Source of the DNA: Streptomyces sp. RPA4-2
Lineage (GTDB): Bacteria; Actinomycetota; Actinomycetes; Streptomycetales; Streptomycetaceae
Assembly: GCF_012273515.2 (NCBI RefSeq)
Contig: NZ_CP050975.2
Location: 7,006,001-7,070,000, forward strand
Direction of reading: 5' to 3'
DNA length: 64,000 nucleotides
In this document: piece by piece, positions 49,824 through 60,013 of the stretch
Numbering within the stretch: the stretch's first letter is position 1
Layout: each line of letters begins with the position of its first letter
The notes under the pieces: generated by a model
Database searches by the model: none
What the model saw: the letters and a program-made list of their open reading frames with translations, nothing else
Told to the model about the DNA's origin: nothing
Position numbers and translations under genes: made by a program

Positions 49824-50847
49824 TCAGGCCCCCGTGGCGGTGAGTTCGTCCGCGGGGGCGTTGACCGGCTGTGGGGTGCCCGTGAGGTCGAGGACGAAGA
49901 GGGGGATCCCGAGCAGGTCGGCGCGGGAGCGCGCGTCGTCCGTGTAGCCGGCCAGCGAGAAGTAGACGCACCGGGTGGACTCGCTCATCGCCGTCAGCCA
50001 CAGGCACTCCACGTCGCGCAGCGAGGCGGGGCGGACCGTCGGTTCCACCTGGGCCAGGACGCCCCGGGCCGCGAGCCCGATTCCCGACGGCGGTCGCTGG
50101 TCGGCCCTGCGGATGTCGCGGTAGCCGAGCCAGCGCAGATACAGCGCGGCGGCCGTCACGGCGTCCCGCTCGGTGCGGATGGTGACCGGTTGGAACGCCC
50201 GGCGGGGTGTCGGGTCGGTGGGGGGAAGCGGGGAGTGGCCGGGCGCGCCGCCCGCCGGGGGCGGAACGTCGGCGTGGTGGCCTTCGTCCGGAGCGGAACC
50301 GCCGTGGGAGGGGCCCTCGGCGGCCAAGCGCCGACGCGGCGCCCGCATCGGTTGCCGACGACGCCTCGGCGGCGTGCGGGGCCGTCGCCCCGGTCCCGGG
50401 TGAGGCGGGTGCCTCGGCGGCGTGCGGGGTGGGGGCCCCGGCCGTGTGCGCTGAGCGCTCGGGCGTCCCGTCCCGGCCGGGGTCCGGCCCGGCGGCGGTG
50501 CCCGGCGCGGTCCCGGCGCGCGGCGGTTGCCGTACCCCTCCCGGCCGAATCCCTCGTACCGGAACCCGCAGCACGGTCCCGCACACGCAGCCCAGTTCCG
50601 GATGGGGCCACTCGTCCTCGCGGCCGCAGGCGTCGCAGGGCACCGTCACCCAGTCGTCGTCCCAGACGCGGTGTGTCACGGGCACGGGATCCGCGAGGCG
50701 GTCGAGCGCGGGAGTGACAGGGGCGCCGCAGACGCACGGGTACGACGACGCGGCGAAGAGATGCTCGCGGCGGCAGGCCGGGCACCGCACCGGCACGTTC
50801 TCGGCCATGGCCCACTCCAGGACGTCACGTCGGGACAGCGCGTCCAT
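49824..50847 (-). pseudogene. Zinc-ribbon/restriction-endonuclease-like protein, frameshifted
   Basis: The N-terminal half (50847 to about 50330) is in one frame. It starts after a GGAGG site and has two zinc ribbons, CPAC...CVCG and CDAC...CVCG, then a Pro/Ala/Thr-rich linker. The C-terminal half (about 50345 to 49824) is in another frame and has DAVTAAALYLRWLGYRDIRRAD, RGVLAQVEPTVRPAS and ADLLGIPLFVLD, reminiscent of an Mrr-like nuclease fold. The position of the usual QxK reads QVE, so activity is doubtful. The frames meet near 50330-50348 (ASALG / LAAEGPSHGG). One single-base change would join them. A real frameshift or a sequencing error are both possible. Confidence 0.7.
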
Positions 50848-51156
50848 CGTCCTCCAGGGAGGGGGCCGCCGACAGCGAAACGCCCCGACAGCTTCGAGAC
50901 CTTCCTCCGGGGCCTTCCATCGGGCCTTCCTCCGGGCCCTTCCTCAGGGGATCCCGCCGGGCGACCGCCCTTGACGGCTCCTGGCACGCCACCTACATTG
51001 TTTCCAGATAGTAGAAGTTAGTTTCCGTAATGCGGAAGTTGATGATTGCCGCATGCGGAACGGAACGCGAAGTCATCCACGGATCACCTACGGAATCACC
51101 AGCTCTCCGCGGGGCGCGACGGAGCGCGAATCCGACAGCCGAAGCAGGAGTACTCC
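50848..51156. promoter_or_regulatory. gcl promoter region with two TTCC/GGAA-type operators
   Basis: 309 bp between divergent genes. The palindrome TTCCG-TAATG-CGGAA (51023-51037) is followed about 10 bp later by CCGCATGCGG (51049-51058) flanked by TTG and AA, a second related site. The same type of element is found ahead of hyi at 58102. Purine/glyoxylate genes are controlled by IclR-family AllR-type regulators in streptomycetes, so a shared regulator of that kind is likely but not shown. Confidence 0.65.
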
Positions 51157-52941
<1,785 letters not shown>

Positions 52942-52980
52942 CCCCGGCGAGTCGCCCGACGCCCGCGCCGACCGTACGGT

Positions 52981-53005
52981 CCCGCCCTCCGTGTCCGGAG
53001 GCGGG
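52981..53005 (+). terminator. Hairpin after gcl
   Basis: CCCGCCCTCCG pairs with CGGAGGCGGG across a 4-nt loop, a 10-bp stem with one bulged C, about 40 nt after the gcl stop. Confidence 0.6.
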
Positions 53006-53157
53006 GCCGTCGTCGTCGCCGCCTCGAAGGGCGAACCCCGGTTCCGTACGGGGTCGTTCCTACGGCTCGCGACCCGAAGCCGAGGTGCCCGGCATGCTCG
53101 ATGACCGGTCAGGAGGGGTTTGCGGCAAGGGAGTTGTGACCCACCGGGTGAGGGGGC

Positions 53158-53773
53158 TCAACCCGATCCCGATCCGGAGTCCGAGCCGCCGCCGTCGGTG
53201 TAGCTCCCGCCGCACCCGCCGCCCCAGGAGTGCGGCAGCAGCCCCTTGTCGGCCGTGCCGCCGCGTCCCACCAGCCCCGCGTCCACGGCGAAGCGCGGCT
53301 CCAGGACGGTGAGGGCCCCGGCGCCGTGGAGCGCGACCGCGAGGAGCATGTCGTGCCTCGACAGGCCCTCCCCTGCCGGTGGGCAGGGGACGCTCGGCCC
53401 GTGTCCGCCTGAGGAGGCGCCGGGCGCCGAGGGTGGGGCCGGGAGGGAAGGTGCGGAACGTTCCCGCTTCGGTCAGCTCGGTCCGCACCTGTGCGAGCGC
53501 CTGACGTACGCCCGTCCGCCGCAGCAACTCGCCCAGGCCCGCGGGGCGGTAGAGGGAGGCGTGCACGGCCCGCTCCAGCGGGTGCACCGCCCGTTCCAGC
53601 GGGTGCTCCGCGAGCGCGGGCGCCCGTGACGTCCGCATCGTGCCCGGCCGGCCGGCCACGACCGCGCCCCGCAGCCGCAGGGCGAGCACGGCGACCGTCA
53701 CGGCGGCGCGGGGCCCGCCACGCACCAGGGCGACGGCATACGGATCAGGTTCCTCCGACATGCCGTCGCCCAT
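53158..53773 (-). pseudogene. TIGR04222-like membrane protein, frameshifted
   Basis: The N-terminal part from ATG 53773 (after a CGGGGGG site) has the family start EEPDPYAVALVRGGPRAAVTVAVLALRLRGAV, ALAEHPLERAVH and LYRPAGLGELL. The expected C-terminal part (DMLLAVALHGAGALTVLEPRFAVDAGL...ADKGLLPHSWGGGCGG), ending in a Gly/Ser-rich tail, is in a different frame from about 53360. The switch falls at a G-rich run (GGCAGGGGAGGGCC, about 53373-53386 on the plus strand complement). One indel there would restore a ~204-residue protein. Function is unknown; family members are small proteins with Gly-rich or GGGGCGG tails. Confidence 0.65.
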
Positions 53774-53959
53774 GGCCGCCCCCCGTGTCACCTTCGGCAT
53801 GAGGCCCGCCGCCCCCGTGCCGGCGGGCCTCATGTGCCGAGAATGTGCCCTCGCCCGGGGTGGGGTGAAGCCTCCGGAGCGTTGTTCAGAGCTTGATTTG
53901 AGGGTTTCGTAGGCGACGTACGTCCGGTGGCGTACACCGGTGGTGCGCGGGACTGGTCG

Positions 53960-54184
53960 TCACTCGGACGGGTGCTCCGACAGCCCCGGCCAGTCGTCCG
54001 GGCCGCCGCCCTGCCAGTCGATGATGTCGCTCTCCTCGACCTCGATCTCGTCCAGGTCCGCCAGCCGCAGGATCTCGACGACGTCGTCGAGGTGATAGGC
54101 GATACCGAGCGTCTCGTCCCCGGCGGTGACCCGCCGCGACCCGTCCAGCCCTGGGGCGTGCACAACGATACTGGGATAGTCCAT
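53960..54184 (-). CDS. Small acidic conserved hypothetical protein
   Basis: 74 residues, strongly acidic in its C-terminal half (YHLDDVVEILRLADLDEIEVEESDIIDWQGGGPDDWPGL) with a more hydrophobic N-terminus (MDYPSIVVHAPGLDGSRRV). There is no signal peptide, Cys or known motif. The ATG at 54184 has GAGGG upstream; a 15-residue extension is unlikely. A perfect 19-bp hairpin sits 46 bp upstream. I cannot assign a function. Confidence 0.7.
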   Translation of the reverse strand: MDYPSIVVHAPGLDGSRRVTAGDETLGIAYHLDDVVEILRLADLDEIEVEESDIIDWQGGGPDDWPGLSEHPSE

Positions 54185-54229
54185 GCCCTCAGGCTGCTGC
54201 CGACGGGACGGATGCGCACGCCGACGCAC

Positions 54230-54276
54230 CCAGGAACGCCGGATACGGACGACGATCCCGTATCCGGCGTTCCTGG
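54230..54276. terminator. Perfect 19-bp hairpin downstream of katA
   Basis: 54230-54248 pairs fully with 54258-54276 around a 9-nt loop (ACGACGATC). It lies between the end of the catalase gene and the start of the small acidic gene, both on the minus strand, 310 bp beyond the katA stop. A transcription terminator is the simplest reading; a structured leader of the small gene is an alternative. Confidence 0.6.
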
Positions 54277-54586
54277 CCCGGTGAAGTACGAGGTGGTGTC
54301 CGTCCGACGGCGCGAGGCCGGGCGTGACAGCGCGGTCGCGCCGCCGGACGGGGCTGGGGGCCCACCGTGATCCGGGGGCCGTGGCGCGGGCCGCACCCGG
54401 GAGGTGGGGCGGGGACCGCGGCGGATGCGACGGGACCGTGGCGTCCTTCCCTCAGGTCGAGAAGGGGCTCCGGAACCTTGACCACCGCACTGGCTCGCAT
54501 GCCGCCGCGGTCCCGGTCCTGCCCGGACAGCGCTGGACCACCCCTCATCCGGGTCCAACGCCGCCTCGGGCGGCCGGAGGAGAGGC
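54277..54586. other. Region between katA and the hairpin: no gene
   Basis: 310 bp where all open frames are Arg/Pro-rich shadows. I see no coding signal, promoter or repeat. Confidence 0.5.
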
Positions 54587-56044
54587 TCAGTCCTCGCGCA
54601 GGGCGCGGACCGCCTCCGCCACGCGGTCGCCGTACGACGGGTCGGCCGCGTGGAAGTGGGCGAGGTTCTTCTCGACGACGTCGTCACGGGAGACCTGCGC
54701 GAGGCCGCCGGCGATGTTCGCCACGAGACGGGACTGCTCGTCCCGCGACATCAGGCGGTACAGCTCACCCGCCTGGAAGAAGTGGTCGTCCTTGGTGTGG
54801 AGCGGGGCCTCGTGCGTGCCCGTGTGGCCGTGCACGGCGAGCGGGGCCGACAACGGGCGGCCGGTCTCGGCCGGGCCGTCGTAGGAGTTGGGTTCGTAGT
54901 TCTTCGCCGCACGGCCCTGGTTGTTGGAGGCCATCAGACCGTCGCGGCCGTAGTTCAGGGCGGCCGTCGCCCTCGGGGCGTTCACCGCGAGCAGCGTGTG
55001 GTTCACGCCCAGCCGGTAGCGGTGGGCGTCCGCGTACGCGAACAGGCGGCCCTGGAGCATCTTGTCGGGAGAGGGGCCGATGCCCGGAACGAAGTTGTTC
55101 GGGGAGAAGGCGGCCTGTTCGACCTCGGCGAAGACGTTGTCGGGGTTGCGGTCCAGGACGAGTCGTCCCACGCGCCGCAGCGGGTAGTCCCCGTGCGGCC
55201 ACACCTTGGTGAGGTCGAAGGGGTTGAAGCGGTAGTCCGCCGCCTCGGCCGCGGGCATGATCTGCACGTACAGCGTCCAGGACGGGTGCACGCCCCGCTC
55301 GATGGCCTGGAGCAGGTCCGTCTGGTGGGAGTTGGGGTCGTTGCCCGCGATCTCCCGCGCCTGCTCGCTCGACAGCGAGCGCACACCCTGGTTCGTCTTG
55401 AAGTGGTACTTGACGAAGAAGGCCTCGCCCTCGGCGTTCGTCCACTGGTAGGTGTGCGAGCCGTAGCCGTTCATGTGGCGGTACGAGGCCGGGATGCCAC
55501 GGTCGCCCATCAGCCAGGTCACCTGGTGCGTCGCCTCGGGGGAGTGCGCCCAGAAGTCCCAGACGTTGTCCGGCTCCTGCTTGCCCGTGAACGGGTCGCG
55601 CTTCTGGGAGTGGATGAAGTCGGGGAATTTGACCGGGTCCTTGACGAAGAAGACGGGCGTGTTGTTGCCGACCAGGTCGTAATTGCCCTCCTCCGTGTAG
55701 AACTTGACCGCGAAGCCGCGGGGGTCACGGACCGCGTCCGCGCCGCCGAGGTTGTCGGCCACGGTCGAGAAGCGCAGGAACACCTCGGTGCGCTTGCCGA
55801 CCGTGCCGAGGAAGTCGGCGTACGTGAAGCCCGTGACGTCGTCGGTCACCTCGAAGTGCCCGTACGCGCCCGAGCCGCGGGCGTGCACCACGCGCTCCGG
55901 GATGCGCTCGCGGTTGAACCGGGCGAGCTTCTCCAGCAGGTGCTGGTCCTGGAGGAGCAGCGGGCCGCCGACGCCTGCGGTGGCGGAGTTCTGGTTGTCG
56001 GCGACCGGGGCGCCGGACTCGGTCGTCAGCACGCGCTTCGACAT
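54587..56044 (-). CDS. katA: Monofunctional heme catalase (clade 3 type)
   Basis: 485 residues, the short-subunit form. The distal catalytic His is H54 ([13 protein letters not shown]), Asn is N127 (VGNNTPVFF), and the proximal heme Tyr is near residue 337 ([14 protein letters not shown]). It dismutates hydrogen peroxide. It sits beside the purine-degradation genes, where uricase releases peroxide. Its promoter has an operator that is 18/19 identical to one before uraD. No signal peptide; cytoplasmic. Confidence 0.97.
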   Translation of the reverse strand: MSKRVLTTESGAPVADNQNSATAGVGGPLLLQDQHLLEKLARFNRERIPERVVHARGSGAYGHFEVTDDVTGFTYADFLGTVGKRTEVFLRFSTVADNLGGADAVRDPRGFAVKFYTEEGNYDLVGNNTPVFFVKDPVKFPDFIHSQKRDPFTGKQEPDNVWDFWAHSPEATHQVTWLMGDRGIPASYRHMNGYGSHTYQWTNAEGEAFFVKYHFKTNQGVRSLSSEQAREIAGNDPNSHQTDLLQAIERGVHPSWTLYVQIMPAAEAADYRFNPFDLTKVWPHGDYPLRRVGRLVLDRNPDNVFAEVEQAAFSPNNFVPGIGPSPDKMLQGRLFAYADAHRYRLGVNHTLLAVNAPRATAALNYGRDGLMASNNQGRAAKNYEPNSYDGPAETGRPLSAPLAVHGHTGTHEAPLHTKDDHFFQAGELYRLMSRDEQSRLVANIAGGLAQVSRDDVVEKNLAHFHAADPSYGDRVAEAVRALRED

Positions 56045-56119
56045 CGTGGACCTTCCGTACGAGAGGGCAGCGGGGCCAGCGGAAACCTTCTTCCGCTATG
56101 TGGACCGTCCGCTTCGTGG

Positions 56120-56160
56120 AGCCTAGGTTTGGGGTCTATCGACGTCAACAGTTTGTTGAA
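56120..56160 (-). promoter_or_regulatory. katA promoter with TCAACA-N3-TGTTGA operator
   Basis: On the minus strand TTGACG (56143-56148) and TAGGCT (56120-56125) are separated by 17 bp, a good -35/-10 pair about 75 bp before the catalase ATG. The perfect inverted repeat TCAACA-AAC-TGTTGA (56145-56159) overlaps the -35 hexamer. The 19-bp string TTCAACAAACTGTTGACGT differs from the uraD site by one base. Confidence 0.8.
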
Positions 56161-56230
56161 GTCGATTCCGGACGGTGCCACCGCCTGGGCGCGACAGGAC
56201 AGGTGTCGGCGGCGGCACCGCCCGGAAGTC

Positions 56231-57121
56231 TCAGAGCCGCGCGCCGGAGAGCCGCTCGACGGCCCGCAGCAGGGCGGAGTGGTCCAGGCCGCCGTCGCCC
56301 TGCGCACGCAGCGAGGCCACCAGTTGGGCGACGACGGCGCCGACCGGCAGCGCGGCCCCCACGGTGCGGGCGGCGTCCGTGACGATGCCCATGTCCTTGT
56401 GGTGCAGGTCGATACGGAAGCCCGGCTTGAAGTCGCGGCTGAGGAAGTTGTCCTTCTTGCGCGTCAGTACGGTCGAGCCGGCCAGGCCGCCGTTCAGGAC
56501 GTCGAGCGCCGCCCTCAGGTCCACGCCGGACTTCTCCAGGAACACCACGGCCTCGGCGCACGCCTGGATGTTGACGGCGACGATCAGCTGGTTGGCGGCC
56601 TTCACGGTCTGGCCCGAGCCGTGCGGACCGCACAGCACGATGGTCCGCCCGAGCGCCTCGAAGAGCGGTTCGGCCGCGTCGAAGTCGGCCTGCTCCCCGC
56701 CGACCATGATGGACAGCACGGCCTCGACGGCGCCGGCCTCACCGCCGGAGACCGGGGCGTCGAGGACCCGGATGCCCTTGGCCGCCGCGGCCTTCGCGAG
56801 GTCCACGGAGGTCCGCGGCGTGATCGACGACATGTCGACGAGCAGCGCTCCGGACCGCGCGTTCTCCAGGATGCCGTCGGGCCCGTACGCGATGGCCTCG
56901 ACCTGTGGGGAGGCGGGCACCATCGTGATCACCACGTCGGCGTCGCGCACGGCCTCGGCGATCGACCCCGCCGCCGTGCCGCCGGCCGCGGCCAGCCGCT
57001 CCAGCTTGTCCTGCTCCAGGGTGAACCCGGTGACGTCGTACCCGGCCTTGATCAGGTTCTCCGACATGGGGGAGCCCATGATGCCGAGCCCGATCCACGC
57101 GACCTTCGGGAGTTTGCTCAT
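56231..57121 (-). CDS. glxR: 2-hydroxy-3-oxopropionate (tartronate semialdehyde) reductase
   Basis: 296-residue beta-hydroxyacid dehydrogenase. The nucleotide-binding GLGIMGSPMSENL, the substrate-binding DAPVSGGEAGA and the catalytic-Lys motif GSGQTVKAANQ are all present. It reduces tartronate semialdehyde to D-glycerate with NAD(P)H, using the product of Gcl. It lies 51 bp downstream of hyi in the same direction, forming a hyi-glxR unit. The catalase gene follows but has its own promoter. Confidence 0.94.
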   Translation of the reverse strand: MSKLPKVAWIGLGIMGSPMSENLIKAGYDVTGFTLEQDKLERLAAAGGTAAGSIAEAVRDADVVITMVPASPQVEAIAYGPDGILENARSGALLVDMSSITPRTSVDLAKAAAAKGIRVLDAPVSGGEAGAVEAVLSIMVGGEQADFDAAEPLFEALGRTIVLCGPHGSGQTVKAANQLIVAVNIQACAEAVVFLEKSGVDLRAALDVLNGGLAGSTVLTRKKDNFLSRDFKPGFRIDLHHKDMGIVTDAARTVGAALPVGAVVAQLVASLRAQGDGGLDHSALLRAVERLSGARL

Positions 57122-57172
57122 GAGGGTGCCTTTCTGACTTCTCTGACAGGCTCTGCGTCGGTGGGGCGCCGC

Positions 57173-58030
57173 TCAGCGGGCGGCTCGGGCCTCGGCGGGC
57201 AGCCAGTCGAAGGCCTCGGCGCTCGGGCGGTCGCCCGGCTTGTACTCCAGGCCGACCCAGCCCGCGTAACCGGACTTGCGCAGTTGCCCGAGCAGGTCGT
57301 CCAGCGGAAGCGTGCCGGTGCCCGGCGCACCGCGGCCGGGGTTGTCGGCGATCTGCACATGGCCGGTCTTCTCGGCGTACGCGGAGATCGCCTGCGGCAG
57401 GTCCTCGCCGTTCATGGACAGGTGGTAAAGGTCCATGAGGAACCTGGCGTTGCCGAGGCCGGTCGCCTCGTTGACCCGGTCGACGACGGCGACGCCGGCC
57501 GCGGCGCTCACCAGCGGATAGTCCGGTGACTCGGGCCGGTTGAGCGTTTCGATCAGCAGGATCGCGCCGATCCGGTCGGCCGCCCGCGCCGCGAGGACCA
57601 GGTTCTCCAGTGCGAGCGCGTCCTGTTCGGCCGGGTCCACGCCCTCGACGCGGTTGCCGTACAGGGCGTTGAGCGCCCCGCAGCCCAGCGACCGCGCGAA
57701 GTCCGCCGCCACGTCGATGTTGGCGCGGAACCTCTCCGACTCCACGCCGGGGATCGACAGCGCGCCCCGGTCGGGACCGGGCAGCCGCCCGGCATAGAAG
57801 TTGAGGCCCGTCAGCTGGACGCCCGCGTCCTCGACCGCCCGCTTCAGGGCGTCGAGTTCGGCGGGTGCGGGGGTGGGGGAGTCGACCCAGGGCCACCACA
57901 GTTCGACCGCGGTGAAGCCGGCCGCCGCGGCGGCCGCGGGGCGCTCCAGGAGCGGGAGTTCCGTGAAGAGGATCGACAGGTTGACGTTGAAGCGCTGCTC
58001 CGCGGCCGTGCTCGATGCAAAACCGGTCAT
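57173..58030 (-). CDS. hyi: Hydroxypyruvate isomerase
   Basis: 285-residue TIM-barrel enzyme interconverting hydroxypyruvate and tartronate semialdehyde. Visible are FNVNLSILFTELPLLERPAAAAAAGFTAVELWWPW at the start, GLNFYAGRLPGPDRG, LLIETLNRPESPDY (metal-binding Glu), FLMDLYHLSMNGEDL and WVGLEYKPGD (second Glu). The ATG at 58030 has AAGGGGG upstream, though at long spacing. It leads the hyi-glxR operon, and its upstream region has TTCC-N7-GGAA operators like those of gcl. Confidence 0.92.
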   Translation of the reverse strand: MTGFASSTAAEQRFNVNLSILFTELPLLERPAAAAAAGFTAVELWWPWVDSPTPAPAELDALKRAVEDAGVQLTGLNFYAGRLPGPDRGALSIPGVESERFRANIDVAADFARSLGCGALNALYGNRVEGVDPAEQDALALENLVLAARAADRIGAILLIETLNRPESPDYPLVSAAAGVAVVDRVNEATGLGNARFLMDLYHLSMNGEDLPQAISAYAEKTGHVQIADNPGRGAPGTGTLPLDDLLGQLRKSGYAGWVGLEYKPGDRPSAEAFDWLPAEARAAR

Positions 58031-58100
58031 GGGCTCGGCGCCCCCTTCCGTTTCGACAGGTCCGGCCGGTGTTCGCTCCGGCCGTTCCATTCGCTACTTA

Positions 58101-58137
58101 ATTCCACATTGCGGAAATTCGTTTCTGCTTAATGGAA
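58101..58137. promoter_or_regulatory. hyi upstream operators
   Basis: TTCCACATTGCGGAA (58102-58116) has the same TTCC-N7-GGAA form as the gcl element. A weaker second copy, TTTCTGCTTAATGGAA (58122-58137), follows 5 bp later. They sit between divergent hyi and the thiamine-binding-like gene and could control both. Confidence 0.6.
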
Positions 58138-58210
58138 GATTGCCGCCGGGTCGCGGGGCTTGTCAAGAGGGGGCTGCCGGAAAATCGACGCCGAGCAGTA
58201 GGTTGAGCGG

Positions 58211-58462
58211 GTGCGATTGAGAGTGGAGTTCACGACCGAGCCCTTCGACCTCGACGAGGCACCCCCGCACGCGCTGGTAGCCCGCGAGGTCATCGAGGCG
58301 GCCGCGCTGGACGCCGTGGACGTCGGTCCGTTCGGCAACACCGCGGAGGGCGGCGCCGATGCCGTGCTCGACGCGGTCGACGCACTGCTGCGCAAGGCTC
58401 TGGCCGCGGGCGCCACGCGGGTCTCGCTGCAGGTGAACGTGGTCGGGGAGGGCGATAAGTGA
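58211..58462 (+). CDS. MTH1187/YqgV-like thiamine-binding family small protein
   Basis: 83 residues with the core VGPFGNTAEGGADAVLDAVDALLRKALAAGATRVSLQVNVV. This matches the pattern of the DUF77/MTH1187 thiamine-binding fold (GP-x-GT-x-x-EG then G-A-x-R-V-S). The N-terminus RLRVEFTTEPF forms the expected first strand. The GTG start is the first available codon. It overlaps the next HTH gene by 4 nt, so the two are co-translated. The neighbouring Gcl uses thiamine diphosphate, which makes a thiamine link attractive but unproven. Confidence 0.6.
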   Translation: MRLRVEFTTEPFDLDEAPPHALVAREVIEAAALDAVDVGPFGNTAEGGADAVLDAVDALLRKALAAGATRVSLQVNVVGEGDK

Positions 58463-58827
58463 CCGGTACCGGGGACGATCCCTTCGTCGCGGCGGTCAAG
58501 CCGCTGGTCGACGCCATGGGCGGCGAGATGCTGGCGCCGGGCGACGCCGGACCGGACGACGTCGTGCTCTCCTGGGAGGGCTCGAACGTGGTGGCCGTAC
58601 GCCTGCCGCAGCTCGCCGACTCGCTCGATCACATCCTGGCCGCCCTGGAGCGCAAGCACGGCAAGCCCCTGGCCGACCTCGACCGCAAGGCCAAGCAGGA
58701 GGTCGTACGGGTGCTGGAGGCGCGCGGGGCCTTCTCCGTGCGGCACGGCGTGGAGACCGTGGCGGGCGCGCTCGGGGTGAGCCGCTTCACCGTCTACAAC
58801 TACCTGAACCGCGAGAAGCAGCTCTGA
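58459..58827 (+). CDS. YheO-like helix-turn-helix protein
   Basis: 122 residues. The C-terminal ~45 residues (KQEVVRVLEARGAFSVRHGVETVAGALGVSRFTVYNYLNREKQL) are a YheO/DauR-type (HTH_22) DNA-binding domain. The N-terminal ~70 residues form a small alpha/beta domain rather than the PAS-like YheO sensor. It is translationally coupled to the thiamine-binding-like gene and sits between the divergent hyi unit and the urate operon, so it is a candidate regulator of either. A textbook terminator follows. Confidence 0.8.
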   Translation: MTGTGDDPFVAAVKPLVDAMGGEMLAPGDAGPDDVVLSWEGSNVVAVRLPQLADSLDHILAALERKHGKPLADLDRKAKQEVVRVLEARGAFSVRHGVETVAGALGVSRFTVYNYLNREKQL

Positions 58828-58955
58828 GGGGAGTCCGGAGGGCCCGAAGGGGACGGAGGGATTCCGAAGAGGTGGGCGCCCCCGCCGGCGAGGACGCGCA
58901 GGTCAGGAGTCCGGCGGGCCCTTCCCTTCCAGCCGGCAGGCCCATCGCGGGGCCG

Positions 58956-58990
58956 CCGCCGTCCGGATCACCCGGACGGCGGTTTTTGTT
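58956..58990 (+). terminator. Intrinsic terminator after the HTH gene
   Basis: CCGCCGTCCGG (58956-58966) pairs perfectly with 58972-58982 around a 5-nt loop and is followed by TTTTTGTT. This is the only site in the window with a clear U-tract. It separates the HTH gene from the urate operon. Confidence 0.93.
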
Positions 58991-59000
58991 ACCCGGATTT

Positions 59001-59042
59001 TTCAACAAAGTGTTGACGTGATGTTTTCGAGGGCGTTAGCTG
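59001..59042 (+). promoter_or_regulatory. uraD operon promoter with TCAACA-N3-TGTTGA operator
   Basis: The inverted repeat TCAACA-AAG-TGTTGA (59002-59016) overlaps TTGACG (-35, 59013-59018). TAGCTG (59037-59042) is the -10 with 18-bp spacing. The 19-bp string TTCAACAAAGTGTTGACGT is almost identical to that at the katA promoter, and the operator sits in the same place relative to -35, suggesting one repressor for both. Confidence 0.8.
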
Positions 59043-59080
59043 TCCGCAGCCCGTCCAGCACAAGGCCACGGAGGCATCCC

Positions 59081-59596
59081 GTGACGTCGAGTACGACACC
59101 CGGCGCTCTCGCCCGGTTCAACGCCCTGGAGGAGCGGGCGGCGTACGCCGCACTCCTCGAGGTGTGCGCCTCGGCGGCCTGGGTGCGCGGCCTGCTCGCC
59201 CGGCGCCCCTTCGCCACTCCCGACTCCCTGTTCACCGCGAGTGACGCCGCCATGGCCGAACTGTCCGTGGCGGACCTGGCGGAGGCGATGGCCGGACACC
59301 CGCCGATCGGGCGGCCGAGACCCGGCGACCCGACCTCCTCCCGGGAGCAGCGCGGCATGGCCGGCGCCTCCGAGAAGCTCAGGGCGGAGATGCTCGAACT
59401 GAACCTGGCCTACCAGGAGAAGTTCGGCCATGTCTTCCTCATCTGCGCCACCGGCCGGACCGGCGAGCAGATGCGCGACGCGGTCGAGGAACGCCTCGGC
59501 AACGCTCCCGAGCGGGAGTACGAGATCGTCCGCGTCGAGCTGACGGCGATCAACCGCATCCGCCTCGGCCGACTCCTGGAGGAAGAAGAGGCATGA
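59081..59596 (+). CDS. uraD: 2-oxo-4-hydroxy-4-carboxy-5-ureidoimidazoline (OHCU) decarboxylase
   Basis: 171 residues. It converts OHCU to S-allantoin, the last step of urate oxidation. Family features are FNALEERAAYAALLEVCAS, the catalytic-His region AGHPPIG, SSREQRG and the C-terminal FGHVFLICATGRTGEQM. The GTG at 59081 has GGAGG 6 nt upstream; an earlier ATG pair is less well placed. Its stop overlaps the uraH start, opening the uraD-uraH-uox operon. Confidence 0.94.
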   Translation: MTSSTTPGALARFNALEERAAYAALLEVCASAAWVRGLLARRPFATPDSLFTASDAAMAELSVADLAEAMAGHPPIGRPRPGDPTSSREQRGMAGASEKLRAEMLELNLAYQEKFGHVFLICATGRTGEQMRDAVEERLGNAPEREYEIVRVELTAINRIRLGRLLEEEEA

Positions 59597-60006
59597 GCAC
59601 CGACCCCACGAGCACCGACACCACGGCTTCCGTGTCCACGCACATCCTGGACACCAGCGTCGGCCGCCCCGCCGCGGACGTCGCCGTGCGGCTGGCGGCC
59701 CGTGACGGCCGCGACGCCGACTGGCGCCCGCTCGGCGGCTCCGCGACCGACGCGGACGGGCGGTGCAAGGACCTGCCGGCGCTGCCGGAGGGGACGACCC
59801 ATGTACGGCTCGACTTCGAGGTCGAGGCGTACTTCGAGAAGAAGCAAGCCGATGCGCAGCAGGACGCCCCCGCGAACCGGGACAGCGGTACGAGCGGAGT
59901 GTTCTTCCCCGAGGTGGCGATCACCTTCGCCGTGACGCCGGGCGAGCACTACCACGTACCGCTGCTGCTCAACCCGTTCGGCTACTCCGTTTACCGAGGG
60001 AGCTAG
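59593..60006 (+). CDS. uraH: 5-hydroxyisourate hydrolase (transthyretin-like)
   Basis: 137 residues. It hydrolyses 5-hydroxyisourate to OHCU, between uricase and UraD. The transthyretin-related signatures are STHILDTSVGRPA (catalytic His), the FFPEVAITF strand, EHYHVPLLLNPFGYSVYRGS and the terminal YRGS. A ~25-residue acidic/Gln-rich insertion (EKKQADAQQDAPANRDSG) is in the expected loop region. The ATG overlaps the uraD stop by 4 nt, and the stop is 7 nt before uricase. Confidence 0.95.
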   Translation: MSTDPTSTDTTASVSTHILDTSVGRPAADVAVRLAARDGRDADWRPLGGSATDADGRCKDLPALPEGTTHVRLDFEVEAYFEKKQADAQQDAPANRDSGTSGVFFPEVAITFAVTPGEHYHVPLLLNPFGYSVYRGS

Positions 60007-60013
60007 CAGACAG

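Noticed and set aside
49219..50847. 542-codon minus-strand frame as one intact protein
   Set aside because: Only the first ~170 residues look real; the rest runs antisense through the acyl-CoA ligase, while the true C-terminal part lies in another frame.
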